Part shown: piece after piece, positions 1 through 12,300 of the stretch | Position numbering within the stretch: position 1 is the first letter of the stretch | How the letters are laid out: the number at the start of each line of letters is the position of its first letter | NCBI GenBank assembly: GCA_964017195.1 | Contig: OZ024890.1 | Span: 51,267,593-51,331,592, forward strand | Source: Siderastrea radians | Lineage: Eukaryota > Cnidaria > Anthozoa > Scleractinia > Rhizangiidae | Length of the DNA: 64,000 nt | Direction of reading: 5' to 3' | Notes under the pieces: generated by a model | What the model was told of the DNA's origin: nothing | The model's input: the letters and a program-made list of their open reading frames with translations, nothing else | The model's database searches: none | Program-made: the position numbers and the translations under genes

Positions 1-308
1 GTTGGGTATGGCTGACTCATGACGGTTTCTTTTCCACTTGGTCCGTGGGCGCAGGAACATTTGCTTGTTACAAGAAAATGAGCCCAAAAGAGGCAATGAG
101 TACACTTCAGCGGTATGCCATAACCCAAGTCACTTTTCCTCCTTACATTTACAAAAGAGCACTGGAGGAAGAGATTCTGGGAGATTTCAACTTTCCGAAA
201 TTAAGACGTTGTTATATCGGCGGTGAACCAATAAACATGGACGTAATATGTCAGTGGAAAGAACAAACAGGTGTGGAACTTTGGAACCATTATGGACTAT
301 CAGAAATG
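1..308 (+). CDS. Copy 1 exon b (GGEP block), cut by window edge
   Basis: The frame is open from base 3 (reading W-V-W-L-T-H-D) to a phase-0 donor GTATGT at 309. It encodes the GGEP segment and ends at YGLSEM, the adenylate-forming YGxTE position. By alignment with copy 2 the exon should start some 50 bases before the window. Confidence 0.85.
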
Positions 309-3300
309 GTATGTTGTGACAGAAAAGTAGTGAAAATCTGAGGTGCCATTTGCCACAAAGGTACCATATTTACGAACATGTTTGATACGATTCTTCAGAT
401 TCCTTTGTCAATCCTTATTTCTCATAGAAGGAAATAGTCGGACATTTACGCATATCAATGAACCATTGCCGCGGACAATTCAAGCGTGAATGTTAGGTGA
501 AAGCGGCACAGCAATAGAGAAAACGGGTGATTTTGGCGCAGCAGACTGACTAAAATCGTCATATTGGAACATAAAAATATGACGTCTTTAACATGATAGA
601 CCGGATTCTTATAATTGAAGGGTTAATCTATCATTCTATCCAAGTTTTAAGTGAAATAAACGAGAATAAGTTGTAGACTTTTAACTTTAAAAATCGGGCT
701 TATTGTGGCATTTGCAATAAGGGAAATTACCCTTGTCAAAGTTAGACATCGATTTTCTTCCAAAATAAGGACAAATCTTCAGATGATACAGCATATTATT
801 TAAGACAGATGTCTTACCTACACGTGGAACCCTTTTTCTCGAAATTTTGAGCAGAATAAGTTGTATTATTATGTGGCAAGCAATTCTCCAGTCTAAATCG
901 AGTGTTCTGATTGGTTAGTTTTCGGTCGGGATTTTACAGTACGGACCATTACCATGGAAACGGTCCTTTTTGGATTTTTTTTTTTCGCGATCTCGCTCCC
1001 GCAACTGATCCAAACTGGGAAAACGCAAGAAGATTAAAAAAGGAAAGGTTTGGAGCCTGGTACAAGATAAATGAACGAGGTAAACACGTCTGTTTAGAAA
1101 AAGCGCTCTTCAATTAACTTTACCGACTTTTTTATATAAGCAAAAGACTTGCCGGCAGTGAATCAAAACGCAAGGCCAACGTTCTTCAGTGACCTTGTGT
1201 GTTTATTGTTTTTTTGTACGGCTATAGACTGTAAGCTGTAAAGAGCCGAGAAAATCGGCCAAGACTTAAACGATAATTTTTAAAATTCAGCATTGACAAA
1301 AGCGTACGTTTGTCATAAGAAAAAAAAATGACAACTGCACAACAACTAGCAAACGGCTTTCATCGGCAACTGTATAAAAATCGAAAGGAAACGATCACTT
1401 TCTTGTCTAGTTTAATATTGGCCATCGCTTCAGTCCGCTTTCCACAAGAACAAATTAAAGCTACACGTACATGTATTTAAATAACAGTGTACCTTCATTC
1501 CTCAGCGAGAATTTTGCTCTTGTAGTGGACATCCTTGAAAATAATTTTAGCTTGCTCACAAGTCCGCTCTTGCTGTACATGTAGCTCGCGCTAAAAACAA
1601 TTTTGTTAGGTGCGACGAAAATTTACTCTCAGCATCCACAAAGTTCTCCATGAAGCCACTGAAGCAAACAACTTGTAGTACTTGATGGAGAGAGAATTTC
1701 CCATGTCTTATTTTTAAGTTCGAGTGTTCCTTGTTCACATTACAGACTAACACGCTGCCACAATTTCCAGTTTGAGAAGCACGTTTGTGTGATTTTGTCG
1801 CGGCCTTTTCATTATTCTTTTTTTCCCGAGTTGTTTCCGCCCATAACAAAGAAGTACTTTCAAATAAAACTATCTTTTGTTGTAGAGGACAACGAAAAAC
1901 TGACACATATAATAGAAGCAGAGCAGTTTTCATTCAAGAGCCACGCAAGTTTTTGCCGATCGACAGCAACGATCCTCAAACTGATTCAAACTGAGCCAGT
2001 AGTTAAAATCGCGGGCTTTTTTCCTTGACATCGCGCCGGAAATTGACTTCAATGAACTATCGGAAGTGCTGTTTCGTACGAAAAATGATGCCATATAATA
2101 AACCACTTACTAACTTCACTTGCTCGGGACCGTACTGGGGAATATCGGCTCTCGGTCGTTTTTGTACGGACCGAGTGCAGCGAGGTCCGTACTGCCACGA
2201 CCTGGGGCCAGTATTCCCCAGTACGGCCCTCGCGTTCAGTTAGTAAGAGGTTAGACTTTTGCGTCTGAAAATATATATGAGATTCAAATTTGGCCCGCAC
2301 TTTTGATCTTACATTTTATGGCCAATATTCACTGTAATTGATAGAATTTAGCGTTCTCTTAGCGCAAATAGCCAGAGAATTTAGACTGACTCAATACACA
2401 CCGCCAAGTTTATTTTAACAAGCAATGTTGCAAGATGCTTTTTCTAGGCAAGGTAAAAAATATTCGGATGAAATTTTGCCGGTTTAAATTTTGATGTTGT
2501 CATATTCCCTTTATACACTTTTCCACAGAGTGACGTGTGCCTTCTGCGAGATCCAGAAGATGAACAACATATCGGATCGGTTGGCAAACCATTTCCAGGA
2601 ATCGACATCCTTGTAAGTAAAATCATATTCTTTCCGTTTTTACTACATTAAGGCGTATAGAAAAATGATGTAATTTTTCAGTGAGACAGGAAAGACACAA
2701 AATCGTAGATCTTCAAAACCACTAGGTTAGACCTGCTATCTATACTACAGCACTTCGGGTTGACAAGGATCTATTTTGGTTTTAATCTATTAATGACTAA
2801 ATGCAAATTGTAATTTTCAGTCACCCATAGGTCTTATATTTCTGCAATTTGCCAAATATTTATTTATCCCCCTACGCCCTAAACATTCACGTTCGCAGAG
2901 AATAAGTGGAATATTTTTTAGTGAATATAAACACATTTTTTAGAGAACTCATCCAAAATTACAAAAAGGTAATAAAGATAAAGAAAAAAAGGAACGGCAA
3001 ACTACACACAAAGTCTTGGGTTTTCTAAATTTACCAAGCAATTATTAATGTCCTCTCCCCCTAGACATTCACGTTCAAAGAGATTGAGTGGTATAATTGT
3101 TTTATTGTAAGTAATTCCTGGATTATGAGAAATGTTTTTCGCTTATGACAAGACCCTTTTATGCTTCAAGGATAATTATTTTTAACCGTTTAATTTGTGC
3201 GACTTATTTACTCATAGGATATGGACTGATAGCCTTTTAGTAAGGAACCAATCAGAGCGCTGGCTCACATCCGGGGACTTTCTATATAATAAAAGCTGAC

Positions 3301-6300
3301 AGCCTATTGCTGGTTTTCACGTGACGTCATCAAATTCTAAAATCATAAATCGCGAGGTCTTCAGATTTTTTTTATCCCCACCAGGTAGAAGATGACTTAA
3401 AAATATATCTTTTCACAAGTTTCCAGCCCGGTAACGTCCGTTTTTTTTTTTTTTTAATACAGCATATTGAATTTCTGGCTTTTCACCCCACTTGACACCA
3501 ACACAGCGTCCGTGACAAAGCTTTCTGTTATGCAAAAAAGGACTCTCCTCGTGATTTTTAGCAATTTGCACATTTTATGTATTAGGAGGGAAATTAATGT
3601 GATTGTATAGTAGGTCACGAGAGAAAAGTAATCGCTGGAAGAGCAGAAGTAAATTCCGGTCGCCATGTCAGTGCCCCTCCGAGGGACACCAACATGGCGT
3701 TTCCATACTGACCTCTACAAATTTCAGTCGAACGTTTCGGCAATTAACTCAACAACGGAATGCCACACAGATCTGAGACTTGGTGAAGTTGTCTATGTGA
3801 ATATCTTTTATAACATCACAAATTCTTGGCTTCTTTCATTAAATGGTTTCGATTTTAATGTTTTATGGCGTGACAGTGAAAACTGGCAATTAGTTGGGGT
3901 ATTCCCGTTTTTCAAGGGGCAAAGAAAACTGACGTTAGTGAAAAAGACAAAACCACGAAGTTAGACCGCTATCCATACTAGAGCACTTCGGGTTGATAGG
4001 GGTGTTTATTGGTTTTAATCTGTAAATGGTTTGAACCCAGGAGTCATATCATAATTCGGTAAATTGTGATCGTCCGGTCACGACCAGAGACTTATAACAT
4101 CTACTGACGATTCACAGTTCACTTGACTCTGATGATGACTTCCGCTCAGGTTGTCGAAACGTCAGTCAATGTCACCTCAAACAGTCCTTCGCAGGACTAA
4201 ACTCACCCGGACGATCACAATTTACCGAACTATGGTTTTAATCTATTAATGATTTAATTTAATTGTAATTTTCAGTCAACTAAAGGTCTCGGCATTTTTA
4301 AAACTTACCATTTTTTCCTTGTTTAGGTGGTTGACGAAAATGATCAAGAGGTGCCTCATGGGACACTTGGAAGAGTAGTGATTCGTGCAAAGCCTTACCG
4401 TCCAGTTGGCTTGTTCACTCATTACGTGGTAAGAAAACACAGTCAGTATGCCCGGTTTCATTGAAAGAGGTTTCTGAAGCACAGATGTTTGAGTTCTTTT
4501 GTCCAGAATCAGACAATAGGGACAGTGGATATTCAAGAATACATTGTAGGTGGCACTTTGGAAGCCATTGTCAACGATAAAATTAGTACATCGTTAACAT
4601 AACGTTTAGTTACATTACTGAGGTGTGTGATAAAATGAAATCTACATTGAAGAGACAAAAATGAAGTCATTTTTCTAACTTTCAATATATATGCTGTGCA
4701 AGAACAAAGTGATATATGTTATTAAACTCAAATAGGGAGAAGGGAAACACCGAAAAAGATTATATAATTTTCGAGAAATTTGTTTCGTAGGATGACCCTC
4801 AGGAAACTGCAGCACGTTTTTCTGGTGATTTTTACGTCACAGGTTGGTTTCAACGTAATACTTAAATTTGCTGGTACGTATTTAAGGACGGTGCTTCCTT
4901 TTGTTGCTGCGCATACGTTCTGCGCATCTTCGGGTCGATTTTGGGTACGATAATTCACCCTGTATCCTGCAAATAAAGAAGTTTCTAAACATCAAACTTT
5001 CCTATAAGTTATACATTTCTTACCTTGAAAGCATGTTAAAATAACAGCTATGTAGAATGAGTGGATCATATTTTTGTAAACTGGCTTTTCGGGGCTTTCG
5101 AAAAAGACACACACCTGGTCCGGGTTAATGACGGTGCCTGCTAATACAAAGGTATTTTTGCGCAGTTTATGACTGCGTGGGAAAAGCAGATCTTAGCGAG
5201 GGGTATCAGAATCCAAGAAAGAAAATTGGGGGTATCCACGCATTTTTCAGAGATAATTGAGCTTAAATTTGGAAACGAAAATGCCATACGGTGCTCTGTA
5301 TTTTAAAGCTTTTTAAGAACCATGGTTGCTTAGTTATCTCTGAAAAGTACGGGGCTACCCACAGTTTTCTTTTTGGATTCCAATAACCCTCACTAAGTTC
5401 TGCTTTTCCCCATAGTCATAACCTTTGCAAAAATACTTCTATATTAGGAGGCATTCTCCTTAAGCACTGGAATAGTTAATTTTGGCTGCTGGAAATGTCT
5501 CAACAATGCCAAGAATACCTCCAGAAGAACGTTGAACGTAAACGCAGGGGAGAGATGTATTCTCCAACCAGCACCCAACTCCAGTAATTGCTCTTCCAAT
5601 GACCCATTCAGTGTAGCCAGCCTGACCAGTACACCGTAATAAATTAATAATTTCACAGTTTGAAAAGAGTATCGCGTGCTACCTTCCGAAATCATTCTCC
5701 TTGCTGCTCACCATCACAAACTTGAAAGAGAAAAACACCTTGGGACGTCAGAGAAGACGGGGTATTACACGGAAACACCAACCAGACTTGTCACGTTCTG
5801 TAGGTGATTTGGGTCGAAGGGATGTGGACGGTTATTTTTGGATCGCTGGAAGAGCTGATGACATCGTAGTGTACAACATGTAAGTGAATAACTGATAATA
5901 GTGACATGAATAATTTGAATGGAACTTACAGGAAAATAGATCCTCGTTTTCAGAATGATCCCTGCTCTTTAAGTAGGGGCGATACGCAGCTCTTACAAGG
6001 CCTTCTCTGATTTGCTGAGAAAGCAATAGAACAAACAACTTAACAAATTGACGTCAGTTTTTTATGCGTCTGTCCTCTTATTGATGATAAATTTCGTCAT
6101 AACATTGTCAAAGTGTTGTAGATTCACGAGCCGCAGGCGAGTGGATCTACAACAAACTTTGACAATGTTATGACGAAATTTATCATCAATAAGAGGACAT
6201 ACGCATAAAAAACTGACGTCAATTTGTTTTTTACAATAACAAAAAGCCAAAACTGCAAACGAAGGAAAGAAATGCAAGAGTCAATGAAAGATGCGATTTG

Positions 6301-9300
6301 AGATGCGATTGCCGCAGAATCAGAATTTCATCGCTGTAATTCGAAGAATAACAGACTCGTAAATTAAAAGTTTAGTAAGAATAGGCCAGAAATACAAGGA
6401 AAAATTCGAATTGCTTATCTAACCTTTGAAAACATCGAAAACTGTTCACAAAATAATTCGCTAAAACACGGTTCAGCTTCGTTTAGCTTAATTTCATCGA
6501 CGGCACAAATTTCCGCTCACCGCCGATTTTCAGGTCTGAATCCTCAACAAATATCGTCATCTTTTCGCTTTAAGGTTGCAATGGTTTTTTCACTTCTAAC
6601 CCATAAATTTTAGATGATTTCCTCATTGAAAACTACTAGATTTTGGTACAATTCTCGCCCCATCAAGAATGAAGCGCTGAAAAGCTTGACAAAACTTTTG
6701 CTGATTGCGTCAGCCTTACTATTTACATCCGTCTGTACTCTTATTGACGATAAAAATTAGCCAATCAGCGCGCGAGAATTCGCTCAGTTATTGTAAAAAA
6801 ACAATTGAGCTGCGTGATACCAAGCTCCAATGAAATTAGAGGCTGTTGAGAGCTGCGTGGTATCTGAGAAAGTAGGTTAAGGAACGAGGTTAAGGCCGCT
6901 GGTCTCCTTTGTGGTAATTCATTTGTTTCTGGTTCATGGCTCCCTGCATTTTATAGGCTTAATATAAACCCCTTTGACGTAGAGAGTTGTCTGAAAGATC
7001 ATCCGGCTGTTCTGGACTGTGCCGTGGTCAGATGTCCTCAAGTATGTATTGATACACTATCAACTTTTATTATATGGCTAGAGCTTCTAAATATATAATG
7101 CAGGCTGTGATCGGCCAATAATCGGCGCCAGATTTTCTGGTAATGCCCACGGGCATTATGAGCGATGTTAATGCCCGGTTGGTAAAGCGGGAATATAGGA
7201 AATGTGGAAGTATAGATTTGATTCAAATAGTTCGAATGATTTGAAGCTAAATGAAAAGCGATAGTTTCTTTGAGAGTTTTTACGTTTTCTTTAGCCTGCA
7301 AAGCAGGCGGTTTTGCGGGGGGAATGATTCGAAAACAGCGATTACGAACGACCGGCCGCCATTTTGAACGCGCGAACAAGGGAGAAACTGGGGAGAGGAA
7401 AAAAGAGAAGGGAAGGGGGTGGGGGAGGGGAAAAAGGCGAGAAGAGGGGGGGGGTCTGGGGGTGGGAAGAACCGCCTGCCCGGAAACTAGGGCCAAGTGA
7501 ATTTTCCGTCCACGGAGGGACGGAAAATTCTGATTGGTCGTTACTGAAAGTTGTCAATCAATCTGTCAGCATCGGATCAACGCTCTAACGGCTGGTTGTT
7601 GCGAATGGTTCATCTTATTATTTTATTGTCAATGTATTTAGCGGATGTTTTTAGTAAAGTGGTCGATCGATAAACGGCTGAAAATTGAAGGCTTTTAACG
7701 GGTCACATCAAAATCACCAGTGTTTAGATGAATCGTGTCTGATTCAAACGGCTAAATAATCGACTTCCTCTCGAAACGACTGCACTTCACACAGGTCGTC
7801 CCGTTTCTCCTGGAATGAAACTTCTATTCCATCGTATCGACAATAACTACTGTTTGCCGAACACGCACCTCGATTTGGGATTGTAATTTTTCCAATAAAT
7901 ACATCGGGCAAACTCCTCGAGTCCGCTGAAAGCTTTTAAAAAGTTCATAGCGCTCACGTAAACAACTTTATGCAAATTAATTTTTGGTTGAAATTTGACC
8001 CACGGGGAATTTGAATACGCAGTGAAACGTTGTGTGACGGACGGAATGAAAGGTGCATTGTATTGAATGATTGTAAACTTATTAAATTACTATAGAGCTT
8101 CAGTTATTTAGAACTATAAATCAAATGAAAAAAACTTAAAAATCCCAAACGTTTCGTAGCTGAGTGTACCGTTCGTATCAAGATAGAAAACGCTACAATC
8201 AATCTGCGGTGTAGATGCAAGTAAAATTTGCATAATATCACGTGTAATCACAGGCAGCCCAAGCTAAGGTTGAGAGCTGCGCATAAATTAGACTGTTTTT
8301 TCCACGCTATGCATAATAATGACATCGGCAACATTTAAGAGTTTGTATGGAAACGATACAAAACGTCTCAAATTGCCACAAATCAGGAAGAAGTCGAAAT
8401 AAAAAAGATTTGTCTTATTCCATTGTTTTATTGGTTATTATTGGAGGGCTTCCTGGGCTGGTTTCAAGCTTTTTGGGCGAGAAATTGAGGTTTATGTTTT
8501 TCATCAGTTACTGAACGTTTAGAATTAATTAAAGGCAGGAAACAATTTCACACTGCACCTCACTTGAGGTTCGATAAATTCCATCACAATAAACGAATCG
8601 CCCTACAACTTCAAAGGTGTATTCTTGGGTCTTGCGCATATCTCTGTTCTTTCTCATGGGTTCCAGATCCTATTTTAAGCCGTTGAAAATCCCTCTTAAA
8701 TACGAAACTCGCCTTTCCTGGTATGCGTTTTCATTTGAAGTGCACACATGAATCATTGCGAGCCGCGTTTCGACGACAAAATGTCCCTCAGCCGGGGACA
8801 GGCTGAGTGAGATTGTCGACATTAGCAAACACGACACTGCGGAGTCCAGAGAGGTCGGTTTACAGAAATAGAGAAATGTTAGAACGGCCGTGAAATTCAC
8901 TCGCCTCACTTGACTTGGAAAACCATAATTTTGTTTTAGGGACGAAGGAAGAACTATCTTTTGCTGCACTCTAATCAATCCATTCGATGATTTTATGCCG
9001 AGTATTTGGCGCAAGTGATCCTGGTCACTGCCCGCAAATGAACCTCATTATTTAATTCCCATATATAGGGTTGTCTGCCCTAAAAAAAATATTGCTGTGA
9101 CCGTGGAAAACACCCACCACAATTTCCATTCCTTTGAAAAGCGGTGCAATTTTTTTTCTAGGTGGAAACTGCTCCTCGTCTCTGCTTCTAAATTTCGACA
9201 ACATTTTTTTTGCGGTAAACAGGTAAATGTGACGGAACAAATCACTATGCTAACATATTGTCGCACGAAGACATTAAAGCGTGCTCGTGGCGTCAAGTGA

Positions 9301-12300
9301 GGCGACTAAATTTCACGGGCGTGCCGATAGTTTTTTATCAGGCCCTCAAACCGACCTCTCTGGACTCCGCAGTGTCGCCTTCTGCTTGTGGACAATCTCA
9401 CTCAGCCTCTCCCCGACTGAGGGACATTTTGTCGTCGAAACGCGGCTCGCAATGATTCATGTGTGCACTTCAAATGAAAACGCATACCAGGAAAGGCGAG
9501 TTTCGTATTTAAGAGGGATTTTCAACGGCTTAAAATAGGATCTGGAACCCATGAGAAAGAACAGAGGTATGCGCAAGACTCAAGAATACACCTTTGAAGT
9601 TGTAGGGCGATTCGTTTATTGTGATGGAATTTATCGAACCTCAAGTGAGGTGCAGTGTGAAATTGTTTCCTGCCTTTAATTAATTCTAAACGTTCAGTAA
9701 CTGATGAAAAATATAAACCTCAATTTCTAGCCCAAAAAGCTTGAAACCAGCCCAGGAAGCCCTCCAATAATGACCAATAAAACAATGAAATAAGACAAAT
9801 CTTTTTTATTTCGACTTCTTTCTGATTTGTGGCAATTTGAGACGTTTTGTATCATTTCCATACAAACTCTTAAATGTTGCCGATGTCATTATTATGCATA
9901 GCGTGGAAAAAACGGTCTAATTTATGCGCAGCTCTCAACCTTAGCTTGGGTTGCCTGTGGTGTAATTTGAAACCTAGATCTTGCTCGCTAAAATTCAACA
10001 GCCACGTTTCTAAAAGCAAAACAACGGGAACAAGGTCATGATTTTTATACCGAACGTTTTCCTGCAACCATTAAATTCATTCGAGATCATTTTCAGACGA
10101 GAAAATTAAGTCTGCACAGAAGCAAATTTCAAGACGTGCTTGTTTGTTTACTTTTTATCGCCGGTAGTTTTTGCCGACTGCCGACGAACAAACATTGATT
10201 GGTTGGGATATTCGAAACCACAGAATCTGTCATCAGTTTGTCAAAATGCAAATAAGGGGGCGGAAGCCAAAAAAGCAGCCCATCCGGGCAGGCGGTATTT
10301 CAGCTTCTCCTCCCCAAGCCACTCGCGGCTGCGCCGCTCGCTGTCGCGGCTTCGCCGCTTTTGCTTGTGCGCGCGAAACCCAACAATACCGCCAGCTACG
10401 CAGGCTACGTTTTCTTGTGCGATTTCATTTTTTAGCGTCAAATAAGACTGCTGAGCTTTGAATGCTTTCCGCTTGGGGTATCAAATCGAACGTTCGGTTT
10501 TCGAACGAAAATCGAACGAAAATCGAACGAGTAAATTCGATGTTGTTCGGTCATCGAACGAAATCGAAGTCACAAAAAATAAATGCGAATCGAACCAAAT
10601 CGAACGTTCGATTAAGTTATATGAGGTTCGATTTAGTTCTGTCGCCGAATGATACCTAAGCGAGCTTACGTCGTATCACAATATAATCTGAATCGAGCAA
10701 AATCGATAACCATATCTGCTCGATTTGATTTAGTAACTGGGGTTGGAGTAATTAGTGGTATTTTACCTTGCTATGCAGGAATATTTTGCCTGGATAACGT
10801 CACAGAAGTGAGTGATATGCTGTTTAACGGTTGGATTTGAGTATATATATATTTCGATCCCACATACAATTTTTATGAATGGCTTACTGCGTATTAGATT
10901 GCTAGATTATTATGTATTGTTTCTTCAGGATGGAATAAAAGACAAAGATTATACGATACCGTGTCCAGTCACTTATTCCAAAACCATTTAAAGGAGAAGG
11001 TTACTCCAGAAACCGTATATTTTTTGTACTCAATAATAAACCGACCACACTGAGTTGAGTTACTGACCGAAGTTTGAGCTTCCACAGTGCATCCGATCCC
11101 AGTGAAATTCCTCCCCAAAGAAGCAAAAAATTCATCATCGGGCGCGCCACCATTTTGGATAGCGCTTAGGAGCCTGGCCGTATATTTGTGACGTCAATTT
11201 GTCCCAATTGAAATTGGCGCGAAGCTCAAACGCAGCTGGCCAATTTCAAGTACATAGCTTTTCGGCGGCTCTCATTTCTTTTTCGCGGTGCCGTTGTGAA
11301 CTGAAAAAGGAGCTTAATAAGCAACCACGACAGCAACGCCAAGGAAAACGTCACTTTAAAAATGACTTCCAAATATTTCAAGCTTGTTCGCGATAGTTTC
11401 AACTCTTTCAATCTATCATTTCGCCCAACTTGTCAGTTTGTATTCCGATACGATGGCTGCGCTTAAACCATATTGTTTCGAACCAGAACGTGCCGGTAAT
11501 TCCGAAGACGAAGAAAGTGGAGACGGTTAAATGAAGGAATGGTTAGAAGGTACATTTTGGTACACTTGTGAAAGATGCGAAGTGACGCCGACTCCGAGAG
11601 AATGCGTTTGCTGTCGAGAGCAGCCAGAGTCGGAAAAAAAAGATAGAAGGTACACTTTGAACGAGTATTAAAGAGTCATATTTATTAAAGAAGAAATTTG
11701 TTTTTACTGTACATTGTTTTTAAAATTAAAATGCGGCTTAAATCGAGCCGCAGTAGGTTTGTGGTCTTAATCTGAATTGTCTGTGTTTATTTTAGTTTAC
11801 TGCTTGCGGTGAAATATGCAGGTATTTCTTGCGTCACAGAATACGAGGAGTTCTCTCTTGTGTGCTTAAATCCTTCCTCGCGTATTTCCACCCAGGAGTT
11901 GGTTTCAAAGCAGTCAGCATGAAAATACTCTTTAAAAACGTAGACATTTTCCAGTTTTTCGGGAAAGCCAAAATAACGCGTTGAGAAAACACATTTTACT
12001 TATGTTGATAACAGAACATGAAGAGGAAAACGTACTACTGTAGAAAATGAGAACAAACTTGGTGCCGCTGTGATCTACGTAGTTTGTCACTTCTAAAGAT
12101 GGCGCAGAAGGAACACGCGCCCGCTAGACTTTACAAAACTAAATTAATCGGCTCTAGAAAAACATAGAGCACGAAATTCCAAGTGGACGTTAAGGAGGAG
12201 GGGGGAAGGGGGTCTGACCATAACGTCTAGTGGACATTAAGTGGGGAACTTTTGAATATATGACGGTCCCTAAGCAAACACGACGGCGACGGCTGATGAG

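Noticed and set aside
7038..7588. Long frames on both strands (152, 76, 71, 74 codons)
   Set aside because: They are proline/glycine-rich readings of a purine tract, start inside exon g of copy 1, and have no family signature.
11790..11950. Minus-strand frame HADCFETNSWVEIREE in the nested element
   Set aside because: Short, opposite in strand to the P2X7-like remnant, and an alternative frame there looks equally plausible; not supportable as a gene.
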